The notes beneath the pieces were generated by a model that did no database searches, was not told where the DNA came from, and was given only the letters and a program-made list of their open reading frames with translations. Position numbers and translations under genes: made by a program. Shown in pieces: positions 1 to 7,437 of a stretch of 61,510 nucleotides of DNA. This stretch comes from Bacteroidales bacterium (lineage in GTDB: Bacteria; Bacteroidota; Bacteroidia; Bacteroidales; UBA932). Within the stretch, counting starts at the first letter, position 1; every line of letters begins with the position of its first letter. The stretch lies in assembly GCA_017962925.1 (NCBI GenBank), contig JAGCUK010000036.1, positions 1 to 61,510 of the forward strand, given 5' to 3'.

Positions 1-629
1 AGAAGTTCAAGGCCGTCCAGACGGGCGGACCTTCCGGCGGCTGCCTCACCGAGAAGCACCTGGACATCCCCATCGACTATGAAAGCCTCGCTGCGGCAGG
101 TTCCATGATGGGTTCCGGCGGTATGATTGTTATGGACGAGGATGACTGCATGGTCTCCGTGGCGAAGTTCTTCCTGGAATTCACCGTGGATGAGTCCTGC
201 GGAAAGTGCACCCCTTGCCGTATCGGCAACCGCCGTATGCTTGAAATACTTACCAAGATTACCGAAGGCCGCGGCACCATGGAAGATCTCGACAAGCTCG
301 AGAACCTCGCCAAGGTAATCAAAGACACCGCTCTCTGCGGCCTGGGCCAGACTTCCCCCAACCCTGTGCTCTCTACCCTCGCAAACTTCCGCGACGAATA
401 CGAGGAGCACGTCCGGGATCATGTCTGCCGCGCACACAAGTGCAAGTCCCTGCTGACCTACAGCATCGATCCTGTGCTCTGTAAAGGCTGCTCCGCATGC
501 GCCCGCGGCTGCCCTGCCGAAGCTATTGCAGGTGAAGTCCGCAAACCGTTTGTCATCAACCCCGAGAAGTGTATCCGCTGCGGCATGTGCCTGTCCCGCT
601 GCAAGTTCGGAGCCATCAAAGTAATCTAG
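1..629 (+). CDS. hydB: [FeFe] hydrogenase, NuoF-like flavin subunit (3' part)
   Basis: The 3' part of a gene whose start lies outside the window; the open frame runs in from base 3. The visible ~208 residues match the C-terminal half of the NuoF/HydB/HndC family. [10 protein letters not shown] with a later LCGLG cysteine is the N3-type [4Fe-4S] site that takes electrons from FMN. Two ferredoxin-type motifs follow at the C-terminus ([12 protein letters not shown] and [12 protein letters not shown]), an extension typical of the hydrogenase-linked version and not of complex I. In the family this subunit oxidises NAD(P)H and, with HydA and HydC, forms a cytoplasmic trimeric hydrogenase that can also use ferredoxin. 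hydA begins 9 bases downstream, so the genes are surely co-transcribed. The NADH versus NADPH choice cannot be seen because the nucleotide-binding part is missing. Confidence 0.93.
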   Translation, partial: KFKAVQTGGPSGGCLTEKHLDIPIDYESLAAAGSMMGSGGMIVMDEDDCMVSVAKFFLEFTVDESCGKCTPCRIGNRRMLEILTKITEGRGTMEDLDKLENLAKVIKDTALCGLGQTSPNPVLSTLANFRDEYEEHVRDHVCRAHKCKSLLTYSIDPVLCKGCSACARGCPAEAIAGEVRKPFVINPEKCIRCGMCLSRCKFGAIKVI

Positions 630-638
630 CATCGCCCT

Positions 639-2399
639 ATGGAAAATATGATAAACCTTACTATAGATAATCTGCCGGTCAGCGTGCCCAAGGGCACCAG
701 CGTGCTCGATGCCGCTGCCTCCGTGGGTATCGACATTCCCGCATTGTGCCATATCGACCTGAAAGGCACCTGCGTAAAGAATTCACCGGCTTCCTGCCGC
801 GTCTGCGTGGTTGAAATCGAGGGCCGCCGCAATCTTGCGCCTTCCTGCGCCACCATGGTGACGGAAGGAATGGTAGTCCACACCAACTCCGCCCGCGTGG
901 TGCGTGCCCGCAAGACGGTTGCAGAGCTCATCCTCTCCGACCATCCCAATGACTGCCTTACCTGCCCCAAGTGCAATCACTGCGACCTCCAGAAGCTGGT
1001 AACCCGCTTCAATATCCGCGAGATGACTTATAAGGGAGAGCAGTCCGTGCGCAAACACGAGCAGACGGTCGCCATTACCCGCAACATGGATAAGTGCATC
1101 CTCTGCCGCCGCTGCGAAAGCATCTGCAACAATGTGCAGACAGTAGGTGTGCTGGGTGCCATCCGCCGTGGCTTCGAGGCAACCATCGCTCCTACCTTCG
1201 ACCGCATGTTCTCCGAAACGGATTGCACTTACTGCGGCCAGTGCGTGGCAGTCTGCCCTACCGGTGCACTCACCGAGCGCGACAATACCGACCGTCTCCT
1301 GGAAGACCTCAACAATCCGGACAAGATAGTCATTGCCCAGCCCGCACCTGCAGTGCGCGTGGCTCTGGGAGAGGAATTCGGCATGCAGCCCGGCACCATC
1401 GTGACCGGCAAACTTGCCGCATCCCTCCGCCGCCTCGGCTTCGACTATGTGTTCGATACCGACTTCGGCGCAGACCTCACCATCATGGAGGAAGGATCCG
1501 AGATTCTCGCCCGCCTCAAGGCATTCCTTGCAGGGGACAAGAACGTCAAACTTCCTATCATGACCTCCTGCTGCCCCGCATGGGTCAATTTCTACGAGCA
1601 CCAGTTCCCGGATCTGCTGGATTATCCTTCCACAGCCAAGTCTCCCGCCCAGATGTTCGGCGCAATCGCCAAGACCTACTGGGCACAGAAGATGGGCATC
1701 TCCCGCGAGAAGCTTGTCGTCGTGTCCATCATGCCTTGCCTTGCCAAGAAGTACGAGTGCGAGCGCGAGGAATTCAAGGTTGAAGGCAATCCTGACGTGG
1801 ATTATAGCATCTCCACACGCGAACTCGCCCGCCTCATCAAGCGTTCCAATATCGACTTCGCATCCCTCGAGGACAGCGATTTCGACAAGCCTCTGGGAGA
1901 GAGTTCCGGTGCAGCTGCCATCTTCGGTGCCACCGGTGGCGTGATGGAAGCAGCACTGCGTACCGTATATGAAGTTTATACCGGCAAGACCCTGCCCAAG
2001 ATCGAGTTCCACGAGGTCCGCGGTCTGGAAGGCATCAAGGAAGCAACCATCGACTTGGACGGCTTCCCGCTCAAGGTCTGCGTGGCTCACACCCTCGGAA
2101 ATGCTCGCATCCTCATGGAGCGCCTCCGCAAGGGCAAACTCGGATATCATGTGGTCGAGGTGATGGCTTGCCCCGGCGGTTGCATCGACGGCGCCGGCCA
2201 GCCTTATCATCACGGCGATGTGGAAATCATCAAGGCCCGTGCGAAAGCCATCTACCGCGAGGATGAAGGCAAACCTATCCGCAAGAGCCATGAGAATCCG
2301 GATATCCAAAAACTGTACAAGGAGTTCCTGGGCGAGCCTCTGAGCGAGCGTTCCCACCACCTGCTCCACACACATTATTTCGACAAAAGCATCAAATAG
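639..2399 (+). CDS. hydA: [FeFe] hydrogenase catalytic subunit HydA
   Basis: 586 residues with the M3-type layout. An N-terminal [2Fe-2S] domain (Cys 37, 53, 56, 70) is followed by a His-Cys3 [4Fe-4S] site (His102, Cys106/109/112-115), two ferredoxin clusters (Cys153-163 and 196-206) and the H-cluster domain. The H-cluster signatures are complete: TSCCPAW near 309-315, MPCLAKK near 365-371 and EVMACPGGCIDGAGQP near 507-522. A small-subunit-like tail ends the protein. It reduces protons or oxidises H2 in the cytoplasm. Between hydB and the NuoE-like gene, it belongs to a trimeric, probably electron-bifurcating or confurcating hydrogenase. The ATG at 639 is used; an in-frame ATG three codons on is an alternative. 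Ends in TAG, which matters for excluding stop-codon reassignment. Confidence 0.97.
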   Translation: MENMINLTIDNLPVSVPKGTSVLDAAASVGIDIPALCHIDLKGTCVKNSPASCRVCVVEIEGRRNLAPSCATMVTEGMVVHTNSARVVRARKTVAELILSDHPNDCLTCPKCNHCDLQKLVTRFNIREMTYKGEQSVRKHEQTVAITRNMDKCILCRRCESICNNVQTVGVLGAIRRGFEATIAPTFDRMFSETDCTYCGQCVAVCPTGALTERDNTDRLLEDLNNPDKIVIAQPAPAVRVALGEEFGMQPGTIVTGKLAASLRRLGFDYVFDTDFGADLTIMEEGSEILARLKAFLAGDKNVKLPIMTSCCPAWVNFYEHQFPDLLDYPSTAKSPAQMFGAIAKTYWAQKMGISREKLVVVSIMPCLAKKYECEREEFKVEGNPDVDYSISTRELARLIKRSNIDFASLEDSDFDKPLGESSGAAAIFGATGGVMEAALRTVYEVYTGKTLPKIEFHEVRGLEGIKEATIDLDGFPLKVCVAHTLGNARILMERLRKGKLGYHVVEVMACPGGCIDGAGQPYHHGDVEIIKARAKAIYREDEGKPIRKSHENPDIQKLYKEFLGEPLSERSHHLLHTHYFDKSIK

Positions 2400-2401
2400 C
2401 C

Positions 2402-2881
2402 ATGAGTGAGATAAAAGTATCCTGCGAGGCTCTCCGTAAGACGGAAGAAATCTGCCGCAAGTTCAATAACGATCCCGGCGAACTCATCAGCATCCTGCAT
2501 GAGACCCAGAATACCCTGGGCTACCTGCCGGAGCAGGTGCAGCGCGTGATAGCCAGGGAACTGGGTATTCCTGCCCAGAAGGTTTACGGCGTCGTTACGT
2601 TCTACTCTTTCTTCTCCATGGTCCCCAAAGGCAAATATCCGGTTTCGGTATGCCTTGGAACCGCATGCTATGTGCGCGGCTCCGATAAGGTGTTGGAGGA
2701 ATTCAAGCGTGTGCTCGGCATCGAGGTCGGCGAAACCACCCCGGACGGCAAGTTCTCCCTGGACTGCCTCCGTTGCGTAGGTGCCTGCGGCCTTGCTCCT
2801 GTCGCCACCATAGGCGAGAAGGTTTACGGCCGTCTCAACCCGTCCGATATCAAGAAGATTGTCGCCGAGTTCGAGGACTAA
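2402..2881 (+). CDS. hydC: [FeFe] hydrogenase, NuoE-like [2Fe-2S] subunit
   Basis: 159 residues, the size of a single-domain NuoE/HndA-type thioredoxin-fold protein. The [2Fe-2S] ligands appear as CLGTAC and, about 40 residues later, CLRCVGAC. The N-terminal helical part (residues 1-60) with the GYLPEQ segment is also typical. In trimeric hydrogenases this subunit docks on the flavin subunit and relays electrons. It starts two bases after the hydA stop. Its TAA stop overlaps the TAG stop of the convergent hydF by four bases (CTAA at 2878-2881). The gene order here is B-A-C. Confidence 0.94.
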   Translation: MSEIKVSCEALRKTEEICRKFNNDPGELISILHETQNTLGYLPEQVQRVIARELGIPAQKVYGVVTFYSFFSMVPKGKYPVSVCLGTACYVRGSDKVLEEFKRVLGIEVGETTPDGKFSLDCLRCVGACGLAPVATIGEKVYGRLNPSDIKKIVAEFED

Positions 2882-3933
2882 GGAAGAGAAATCCTGCCAA
2901 GTATGCCCTGCAGTTTGGCCAGGGCGATACCATAATTAGTGATGGGCACTCTCGCAAGGAGTGCCTTTCTCGTGCGTGAACGCACCAGAGTTTTGGTGGC
3001 CACGCATGATCCGCAGTGGATGATGAGGTCGTATGGGGTCAGATCTTCCGGGAAGTCGTTCCCTGCGGCGATTTCTACCTGCAGGCCCTCTCCGGCCCGC
3101 TTGCGCAGGAGCGCGGGGATCTTCACCCGGCCGATATCCTCCGTATCCGGAACATGGGTGCATGCTTCCGCTATCAGCACGCGGGAGTTGGAATTCAGCT
3201 TGTCGATGGCGGCAGATCCTTCCACAAACGTGGCGATATCCCCTTTCGCGGCTGCCAGAAGCACCGAGAAGGATGTAAGGGGGATTTCAGGCGACAGCGC
3301 GGAATTCACCGGACCGAACACCTGAGAGTCAGTTATAACCAGGTCAGGGGTGACTTTCTTCAGGGCGTTCTGTAGCGATTCCGGAGTGCAGCAGAGCGCA
3401 TTGCATCCCCTGTCCAGCAACTCCCGGAGCACCTGCACCTGAGGCAGTATCAGGCGACCCTTGGGGGCTTCGCTGTCCTGGGGCATCACCAGTAGGACGC
3501 AGTCCCCTGCCTTCACCAGCTTGCCCGTCAGCCACTGCTGCTCTTCAACGCGCGCAGCCTTGGCAATCTGCTCTATCAAAGCGGGAATCCCCTGGCCTCG
3601 TTTATAAACGACCATAGGGATATCGCAGGCTTCGAGTTCCGCAACCAGGCCGGGCATGGCATCCGACAGCAGCACTGCGACATCAGTCTCATCTATGACA
3701 GCGCGGGTACGGCGTTCACGTTCCGCCCCGAGAAGGCTGCCGTCGTCCAGACCGGCGGTATCTATCAGCACGCAAGGGCCGAGTTCGGGCAATTCGATGG
3801 TCTTACGCACCGGATCGGTCGTAGTGCCGGGAATGGGGCTGACAAGCGAAACCTCCTGACCCGCCAGAGCGTTGATCAGGGAGGATTTACCGGAATTCAC
3901 CGGGCCGAAAAATGCAATGTGCAGCCGGTCCAT
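2878..3933 (-). CDS. hydF: [FeFe] hydrogenase maturation GTPase HydF
   Basis: 351 residues. The N-terminal Ras-like GTPase domain has the P-loop GPVNSGKSS (residues ~11-19), the switch-I GTTTDP and DTAGLDD. A dimerisation region follows, and the C-terminal cluster domain shows CTH and HCGSC, the CxH...CxxC pattern that binds the [4Fe-4S] cluster used to carry the H-cluster precursor. HydF is the scaffold that delivers the diiron subcluster to HydA. It lies three bases after hydG on the same strand and faces hydABC. Most HydF proteins are near 400 residues; here the N-terminus begins directly at the GTPase domain and the protein is about 50 residues short, although all motifs are present. Confidence 0.95.
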   Translation of the reverse strand: MDRLHIAFFGPVNSGKSSLINALAGQEVSLVSPIPGTTTDPVRKTIELPELGPCVLIDTAGLDDGSLLGAERERRTRAVIDETDVAVLLSDAMPGLVAELEACDIPMVVYKRGQGIPALIEQIAKAARVEEQQWLTGKLVKAGDCVLLVMPQDSEAPKGRLILPQVQVLRELLDRGCNALCCTPESLQNALKKVTPDLVITDSQVFGPVNSALSPEIPLTSFSVLLAAAKGDIATFVEGSAAIDKLNSNSRVLIAEACTHVPDTEDIGRVKIPALLRKRAGEGLQVEIAAGNDFPEDLTPYDLIIHCGSCVATKTLVRSRTRKALLARVPITNYGIALAKLQGILGRISLP

Positions 3934-3936
3934 ATT

Positions 3937-5352
3937 CTAAAAGTGGAAGTCTCTCTTCCCTTCTTCGATTTCTTTGAGATGGGCCTTGGTAATCTCCCTG
4001 GTACGCTCCAGAGGAATCTCCAGCAGGCCTTTTTCTATCATCGCCTCCCCCACCGCACGGGTTTCGGGAGAAGCATAATCCACCAGATACTCCTTAAGCG
4101 TCATAAGGGCATTGGGGGTGCAGCAGAGGCTGATATTGCCGCTCTTGCACAAGCTCATAAAACGGTCCCCGGTGCGCCCCTCGCGGTAGCAGGCGGTGCA
4201 GAAACTGGGGATATGGTCGGTCTCCAGAAGCCAGCGCACCACATCGTCCAGCGGACGGGTATCGGACACGTCGAACTGGGCGGTTTCGTCGTGGCGTTCC
4301 TCGCTGGTGTATCCTCCGACACTGGTTCGGGAGCCTCCGCTAATCTGGGAAACTCCGCATTCCAGCAACCGAGCCCTCATACGGGCGCTCTCGCGGGTAG
4401 AAACTATCATGCCGGTGTAAGGCACGGCCACACGCAACACAGCCACCAGTTTGCGGAAGATGGCGTCCGGAAGGGAATCCGGGAAGTCCTTGGTGTCAAT
4501 ATCATCGGCGGGGCAGATCCTAGGCACCGAAATGGTGTGAGGGCCCACTCCGAAACGCGCGTCCAGGTGCTCCGCATGCATCAGGAGCCCTACGAGTTCG
4601 TACATGTAATTCTCCAGGCCGAAGAGAACGCCTATGCCCACATCGTCGCATCCTCCTTCCTGGGCGCGGTCCATGGCCTCCGTATGCCACTCGTAGTTGC
4701 TCTTGGGGCCGGTGGGATGCAGCTTCTGGTATCTCTCCTTATTATATGTTTCCTGAAAGAGGATGTAGGTGCCTATGCCGGCGGCCTTCAACTTGCGGTA
4801 GGTCTCTATCGGCGCTGCGGCGATGTTCACATTCACGCGGCGGATGGAGTTGCCGCCTTCGTGCACGGAGTAGATTGTCTTGATGGAATCGAGGATGTAG
4901 TCCAGCGGATTATGCACCGGGTCCTCCCCCGCCTCAATCGCAAGACGCTTGTGCCCGATGCGGATGAGGGCGCGCACCTCCTCCTCTATCTCCTTCTGGG
5001 TCAGCTTCTTACGAGGGATGGTGCGGTTCTTGGCGTGATATGGGCAGTATACGCAACCGTTGATGCAGTAATTGGAAAGATACAGCGGTGCGAAGAGCAC
5101 TATCCGGTTTCCGTAGAACTTTTGCTTTATCTGAGCTGCGAGGGTGTATATCTTTTCTTCAAGTTCAGGTTCGTGGCACTCCATCAGGATGGCTGCCTCC
5201 CGGTGGCTGATGCCCTTGAACAGGGCAGCCTTCTCCAGAATCTGCAGCACTCTCTGATGATTGCCGCTTTCTCTGCCGGCCTCTTCCAGGCTGGCAAGGA
5301 CTTCTTCATGATTGATAAAATCTCCCGCATGCGGGGACTTGGGATCATACAT
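3937..5352 (-). CDS. hydG: [FeFe] hydrogenase maturase HydG (radical SAM)
   Basis: A 471-residue protein if it starts at the ATG at 5352 (an in-frame ATG at 5379 would add nine unlikely residues). The radical SAM motif is CINGCVYCPYH (CX3CX2C). The C-terminal CTACYREGRTGDRF...CKSGNISLCC stretch holds the CX2CX22C site for the auxiliary cluster that assembles the Fe(CO)2CN synthon. HydG cleaves tyrosine to give CO and CN for the H-cluster. It forms an operon with hydF. The third maturase, HydE, is not in the window and should lie upstream of hydB or elsewhere. Confidence 0.95.
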   Translation of the reverse strand: MYDPKSPHAGDFINHEEVLASLEEAGRESGNHQRVLQILEKAALFKGISHREAAILMECHEPELEEKIYTLAAQIKQKFYGNRIVLFAPLYLSNYCINGCVYCPYHAKNRTIPRKKLTQKEIEEEVRALIRIGHKRLAIEAGEDPVHNPLDYILDSIKTIYSVHEGGNSIRRVNVNIAAAPIETYRKLKAAGIGTYILFQETYNKERYQKLHPTGPKSNYEWHTEAMDRAQEGGCDDVGIGVLFGLENYMYELVGLLMHAEHLDARFGVGPHTISVPRICPADDIDTKDFPDSLPDAIFRKLVAVLRVAVPYTGMIVSTRESARMRARLLECGVSQISGGSRTSVGGYTSEERHDETAQFDVSDTRPLDDVVRWLLETDHIPSFCTACYREGRTGDRFMSLCKSGNISLCCTPNALMTLKEYLVDYASPETRAVGEAMIEKGLLEIPLERTREITKAHLKEIEEGKRDFHF

Positions 5353-5392
5353 GTCAGGTGTAATCAAAATACAATACAAAATTACAACTATA

Positions 5393-5424
5393 TTTTCTCA
5401 AATGAAAAAAGAATTGTATATTTG
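5393..5424 (+). promoter_or_regulatory. Bacteroidota-type promoter for tRNA-Val
   Basis: A perfect -7 box TATATTTG lies at 5417-5424, with a TTTTC element at 5393-5397 about 19 bases upstream in the -33 position. The predicted start near 5431 is a dozen bases before the tRNA. Confidence 0.6.
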
Positions 5425-5442
5425 CAGCCCGTTTTAGGGAAC

Positions 5443-5517
5443 GGGACCTTAGCTCAGTCGGTTTAGAGCGCTTGCTTCACACGCAAGAGGTCAGCAGTTC
5501 GAATCTGCTAGGTCCCA
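5443..5517 (+). tRNA. tRNA-Val (anticodon CAC)
   Basis: A 75-base cloverleaf. The acceptor stem pairs GGGACCT (5443-5449) with AGGTCCC (5510-5516), followed by discriminator A. The D-arm contains AGCTCAG. The anticodon stem is CTTGC/GCAAG with loop TTCACAC, giving anticodon CAC (codon GTG, valine). The T-arm contains GTTCGAATC. The CCA end is not encoded. Confidence 0.95.
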
Positions 5518-5520
5518 CGA

Positions 5521-5554
5521 AAGCAGGATTCCGCGAGGAGTTCTGCTTTTTTTG
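5521..5554 (+). terminator. Rho-independent terminator after tRNA-Val
   Basis: AAAGCAG at 5521-5527 pairs with CTGCTTT at 5544-5550, extended by an inner CC/GG pair around GCGA, and runs into a stretch of eight or more T. It directly follows the tRNA. Confidence 0.8.
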
Positions 5555-5561
5555 TGGCCGT

Positions 5562-5592
5562 TTGCATATGCGGGGATTTTTTTCTAAATTTG
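5562..5592 (+). promoter_or_regulatory. Bacteroidota-type promoter for the acyltransferase gene
   Basis: TTTG at 5562-5565, 19 bases, then TAAATTTG at 5585-5592: a full match to the Bacteroidota consensus. The start site near 5599 rules out initiation at upstream ATG codons and supports the ATG at 5617. Confidence 0.75.
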
Positions 5593-5616
5593 TGGTTTGG
5601 AAGTTTGCCATTTTTT

Positions 5617-7437
5617 ATGGAAAAACAGACGTACGTAGTATCTGAAGCCGACCTGCAGAAATCCCTCAATCTCAAAGGGGGTTTCGGCCGCTTCGTAACG
5701 CGCCGCATTCATCGCCTTCTGGAACTGGACAAAATCAACGCCATACAAGCAAAAATAGCGGATTATTCCGGCCCTGAGTATGCAGAGATGATCCTCAAAG
5801 AAGTGGGCGCCACCTACGAAATCATCCCCGAACAGCTTTCCAATATCCCCGAAGAGGGAGGATTCATCACCGTTTCCAACCATCATTTCGGCAGCATAGA
5901 CGGCCTCATCCTCAGCTCCGTCATTGGCAGTAAAAGGCCCGACTACCGCATTCTTACCACATACGCCCTGTCTCTTATTCCCGGCCTCCGGGACACTTTC
6001 ATGCCGGTGGACAATCTCACCAAAGGTGGCAGTGCCAAGAGCATAAAAGGCATACGCATGGCCCTTCAGCACATGAAGGAAGGCGGCCCCATGGGATTCT
6101 TCCCTGCCGGAGAAGTTGCTACCTATCAGAAAAAGACCAGGCGCACCGCTGTAGGCAAGAAGAAGATCATAGAAGACAAGCCCTGGGCAGACAATGTGAT
6201 GAAGATGGTCAAGGGCTCCGGATTCCCGGTGATTCCCATATATTTCGAAGGCACCAATTCCAAGTTCTTCCATTTTCTGGGCAAGATACACCCCCGCCTC
6301 CGCACCGTACGTCTCATTCATGAGATGCTGAACAAGAACGGCACCAACGTAAAGGTCCGCATCGGGCATCCTATCCTCCCCGAAGAAATTGCAAAGTACG
6401 ATATCCACGAGCTTGGGCAGTACCTGCGCAACCGCACCTATGCCCTCGAGGCAGAATGCAGGCCGGCGCCGAAACTGGAACCTACCGTTTGCCACGAGCC
6501 CGTTGCAGATCCTGTTGATCCGGAACTTGTCCGTGCCGAAATGGCCGCCATCAAGGACAGGATACTCTTCGAGACCGGAGACTATCGCCTATATCTTACT
6601 ACCGTGGATGGCATCCCCAACACCATGAAAGAGCTTTCCCGCCTGCGCGAAGAGACTTTCCGCGGAGTCGGAGAAGGCACCGGATATGCTACGGATACCG
6701 ATGAATACGACAAGTATTACCACCATCTCCTTCTCTGGAGCATCCCCAACGAGGAGATTGTGGGGGCATACCGCGTGGGCGTCGGCTCCGAAATCTTCCC
6801 TAAGCACGGCGGGCTCAACGGTTTATACTGCGCTTCGCTGTTCGACTTTTCCAAAGAGCATGATGATCTGCTCTCGCAGTGCCTGGAACTCGGCCGCACG
6901 ATTGTGGTGACCAAATACCAGCGCGAGGTCCTTGCACTCAAGCTTCTGCTCTCCGGCCTGATATACTCGACCTCCAAGTTCTCCGGCTCCGAGTACTTCC
7001 TCGGGCCTGTCAGCATCAGCAACTCCCTGCCCGATTTCTATAAGAGCCTGATAGTTTACTTCATAGAGAAGCATCACAGTTGCACGGAAGTGCCCGATCT
7101 GGCAAAACCCGTTCATCCTTTCGTGCCGGATTATCTGGCCGTCAATCCCGATCAGCTGCTTGCCAAGATCGAGAGCCTGGACGAACTGGACAGGTTGATT
7201 CTGACTATCTCGGACGGGAAATACAGGATTCCTGTATTGGTCAAGAAATACTTCAATTACAACGCAAAACTTGTTTGCTTCAACATCGATCCCTTGTTCA
7301 ATAGCAGTCTCGACGGTCTCATCCTCCTCAAATTCCGCGAGTTCCCCAAGAATTACCTTCGGGGCCTGATCAGTTGCCTTTCAGATGAAGAGAAGGAAGA
7401 AGTGATGACTAAGTCTTCGATGGCTCTCACCAACTAA
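5617..7437 (+). CDS. Bifunctional acyltransferase (PlsC-like + GNAT), OlsF-like aminolipid synthase
   Basis: 606 residues from the ATG at 5617, the first ATG after a good promoter. The N-terminal half (to ~290) is a PlsC/LPLAT acyltransferase with NHHFGSIDG (the HX4D catalytic motif), then a FPAGEVAT block and VIPIYFEGTNS. The C-terminal half (~300-606) is a GNAT-fold acyltransferase of the OlsB/GlsB type, often labelled hemolysin. In the family, the GNAT part N-acylates an amino acid with a 3-hydroxy acyl group and the PlsC part adds the second acyl chain. That gives ornithine lipids (OlsF of Serratia and Flavobacterium) or, with separate GlsB/GlsA proteins in Bacteroides, glycine lipids. 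The fusion suggests one protein makes the whole membrane lipid; the amino-acid head group cannot be read from sequence. Its stop overlaps the convergent glycosidase gene by four bases. Confidence 0.85.
   Translation: MEKQTYVVSEADLQKSLNLKGGFGRFVTRRIHRLLELDKINAIQAKIADYSGPEYAEMILKEVGATYEIIPEQLSNIPEEGGFITVSNHHFGSIDGLILSSVIGSKRPDYRILTTYALSLIPGLRDTFMPVDNLTKGGSAKSIKGIRMALQHMKEGGPMGFFPAGEVATYQKKTRRTAVGKKKIIEDKPWADNVMKMVKGSGFPVIPIYFEGTNSKFFHFLGKIHPRLRTVRLIHEMLNKNGTNVKVRIGHPILPEEIAKYDIHELGQYLRNRTYALEAECRPAPKLEPTVCHEPVADPVDPELVRAEMAAIKDRILFETGDYRLYLTTVDGIPNTMKELSRLREETFRGVGEGTGYATDTDEYDKYYHHLLLWSIPNEEIVGAYRVGVGSEIFPKHGGLNGLYCASLFDFSKEHDDLLSQCLELGRTIVVTKYQREVLALKLLLSGLIYSTSKFSGSEYFLGPVSISNSLPDFYKSLIVYFIEKHHSCTEVPDLAKPVHPFVPDYLAVNPDQLLAKIESLDELDRLILTISDGKYRIPVLVKKYFNYNAKLVCFNIDPLFNSSLDGLILLKFREFPKNYLRGLISCLSDEEKEEVMTKSSMALTN

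Noticed and set aside
783-2375. A 530-codon open frame antisense to hydA
   Set aside because: The sense strand encodes a complete HydA with all cofactor motifs. The antisense frame has no recognisable domain and arises from the C-ending codon bias.
639-5352. Nitrogenase-like or complex I identity for the first operon
   Set aside because: H-cluster motifs in HydA and dedicated maturases HydF and HydG identify a trimeric [FeFe] hydrogenase.
3919-5466. A 515-codon plus-strand frame across hydG and into the tRNA
   Set aside because: It is antisense to hydG and would run through tRNA-Val; no protein family match is visible.
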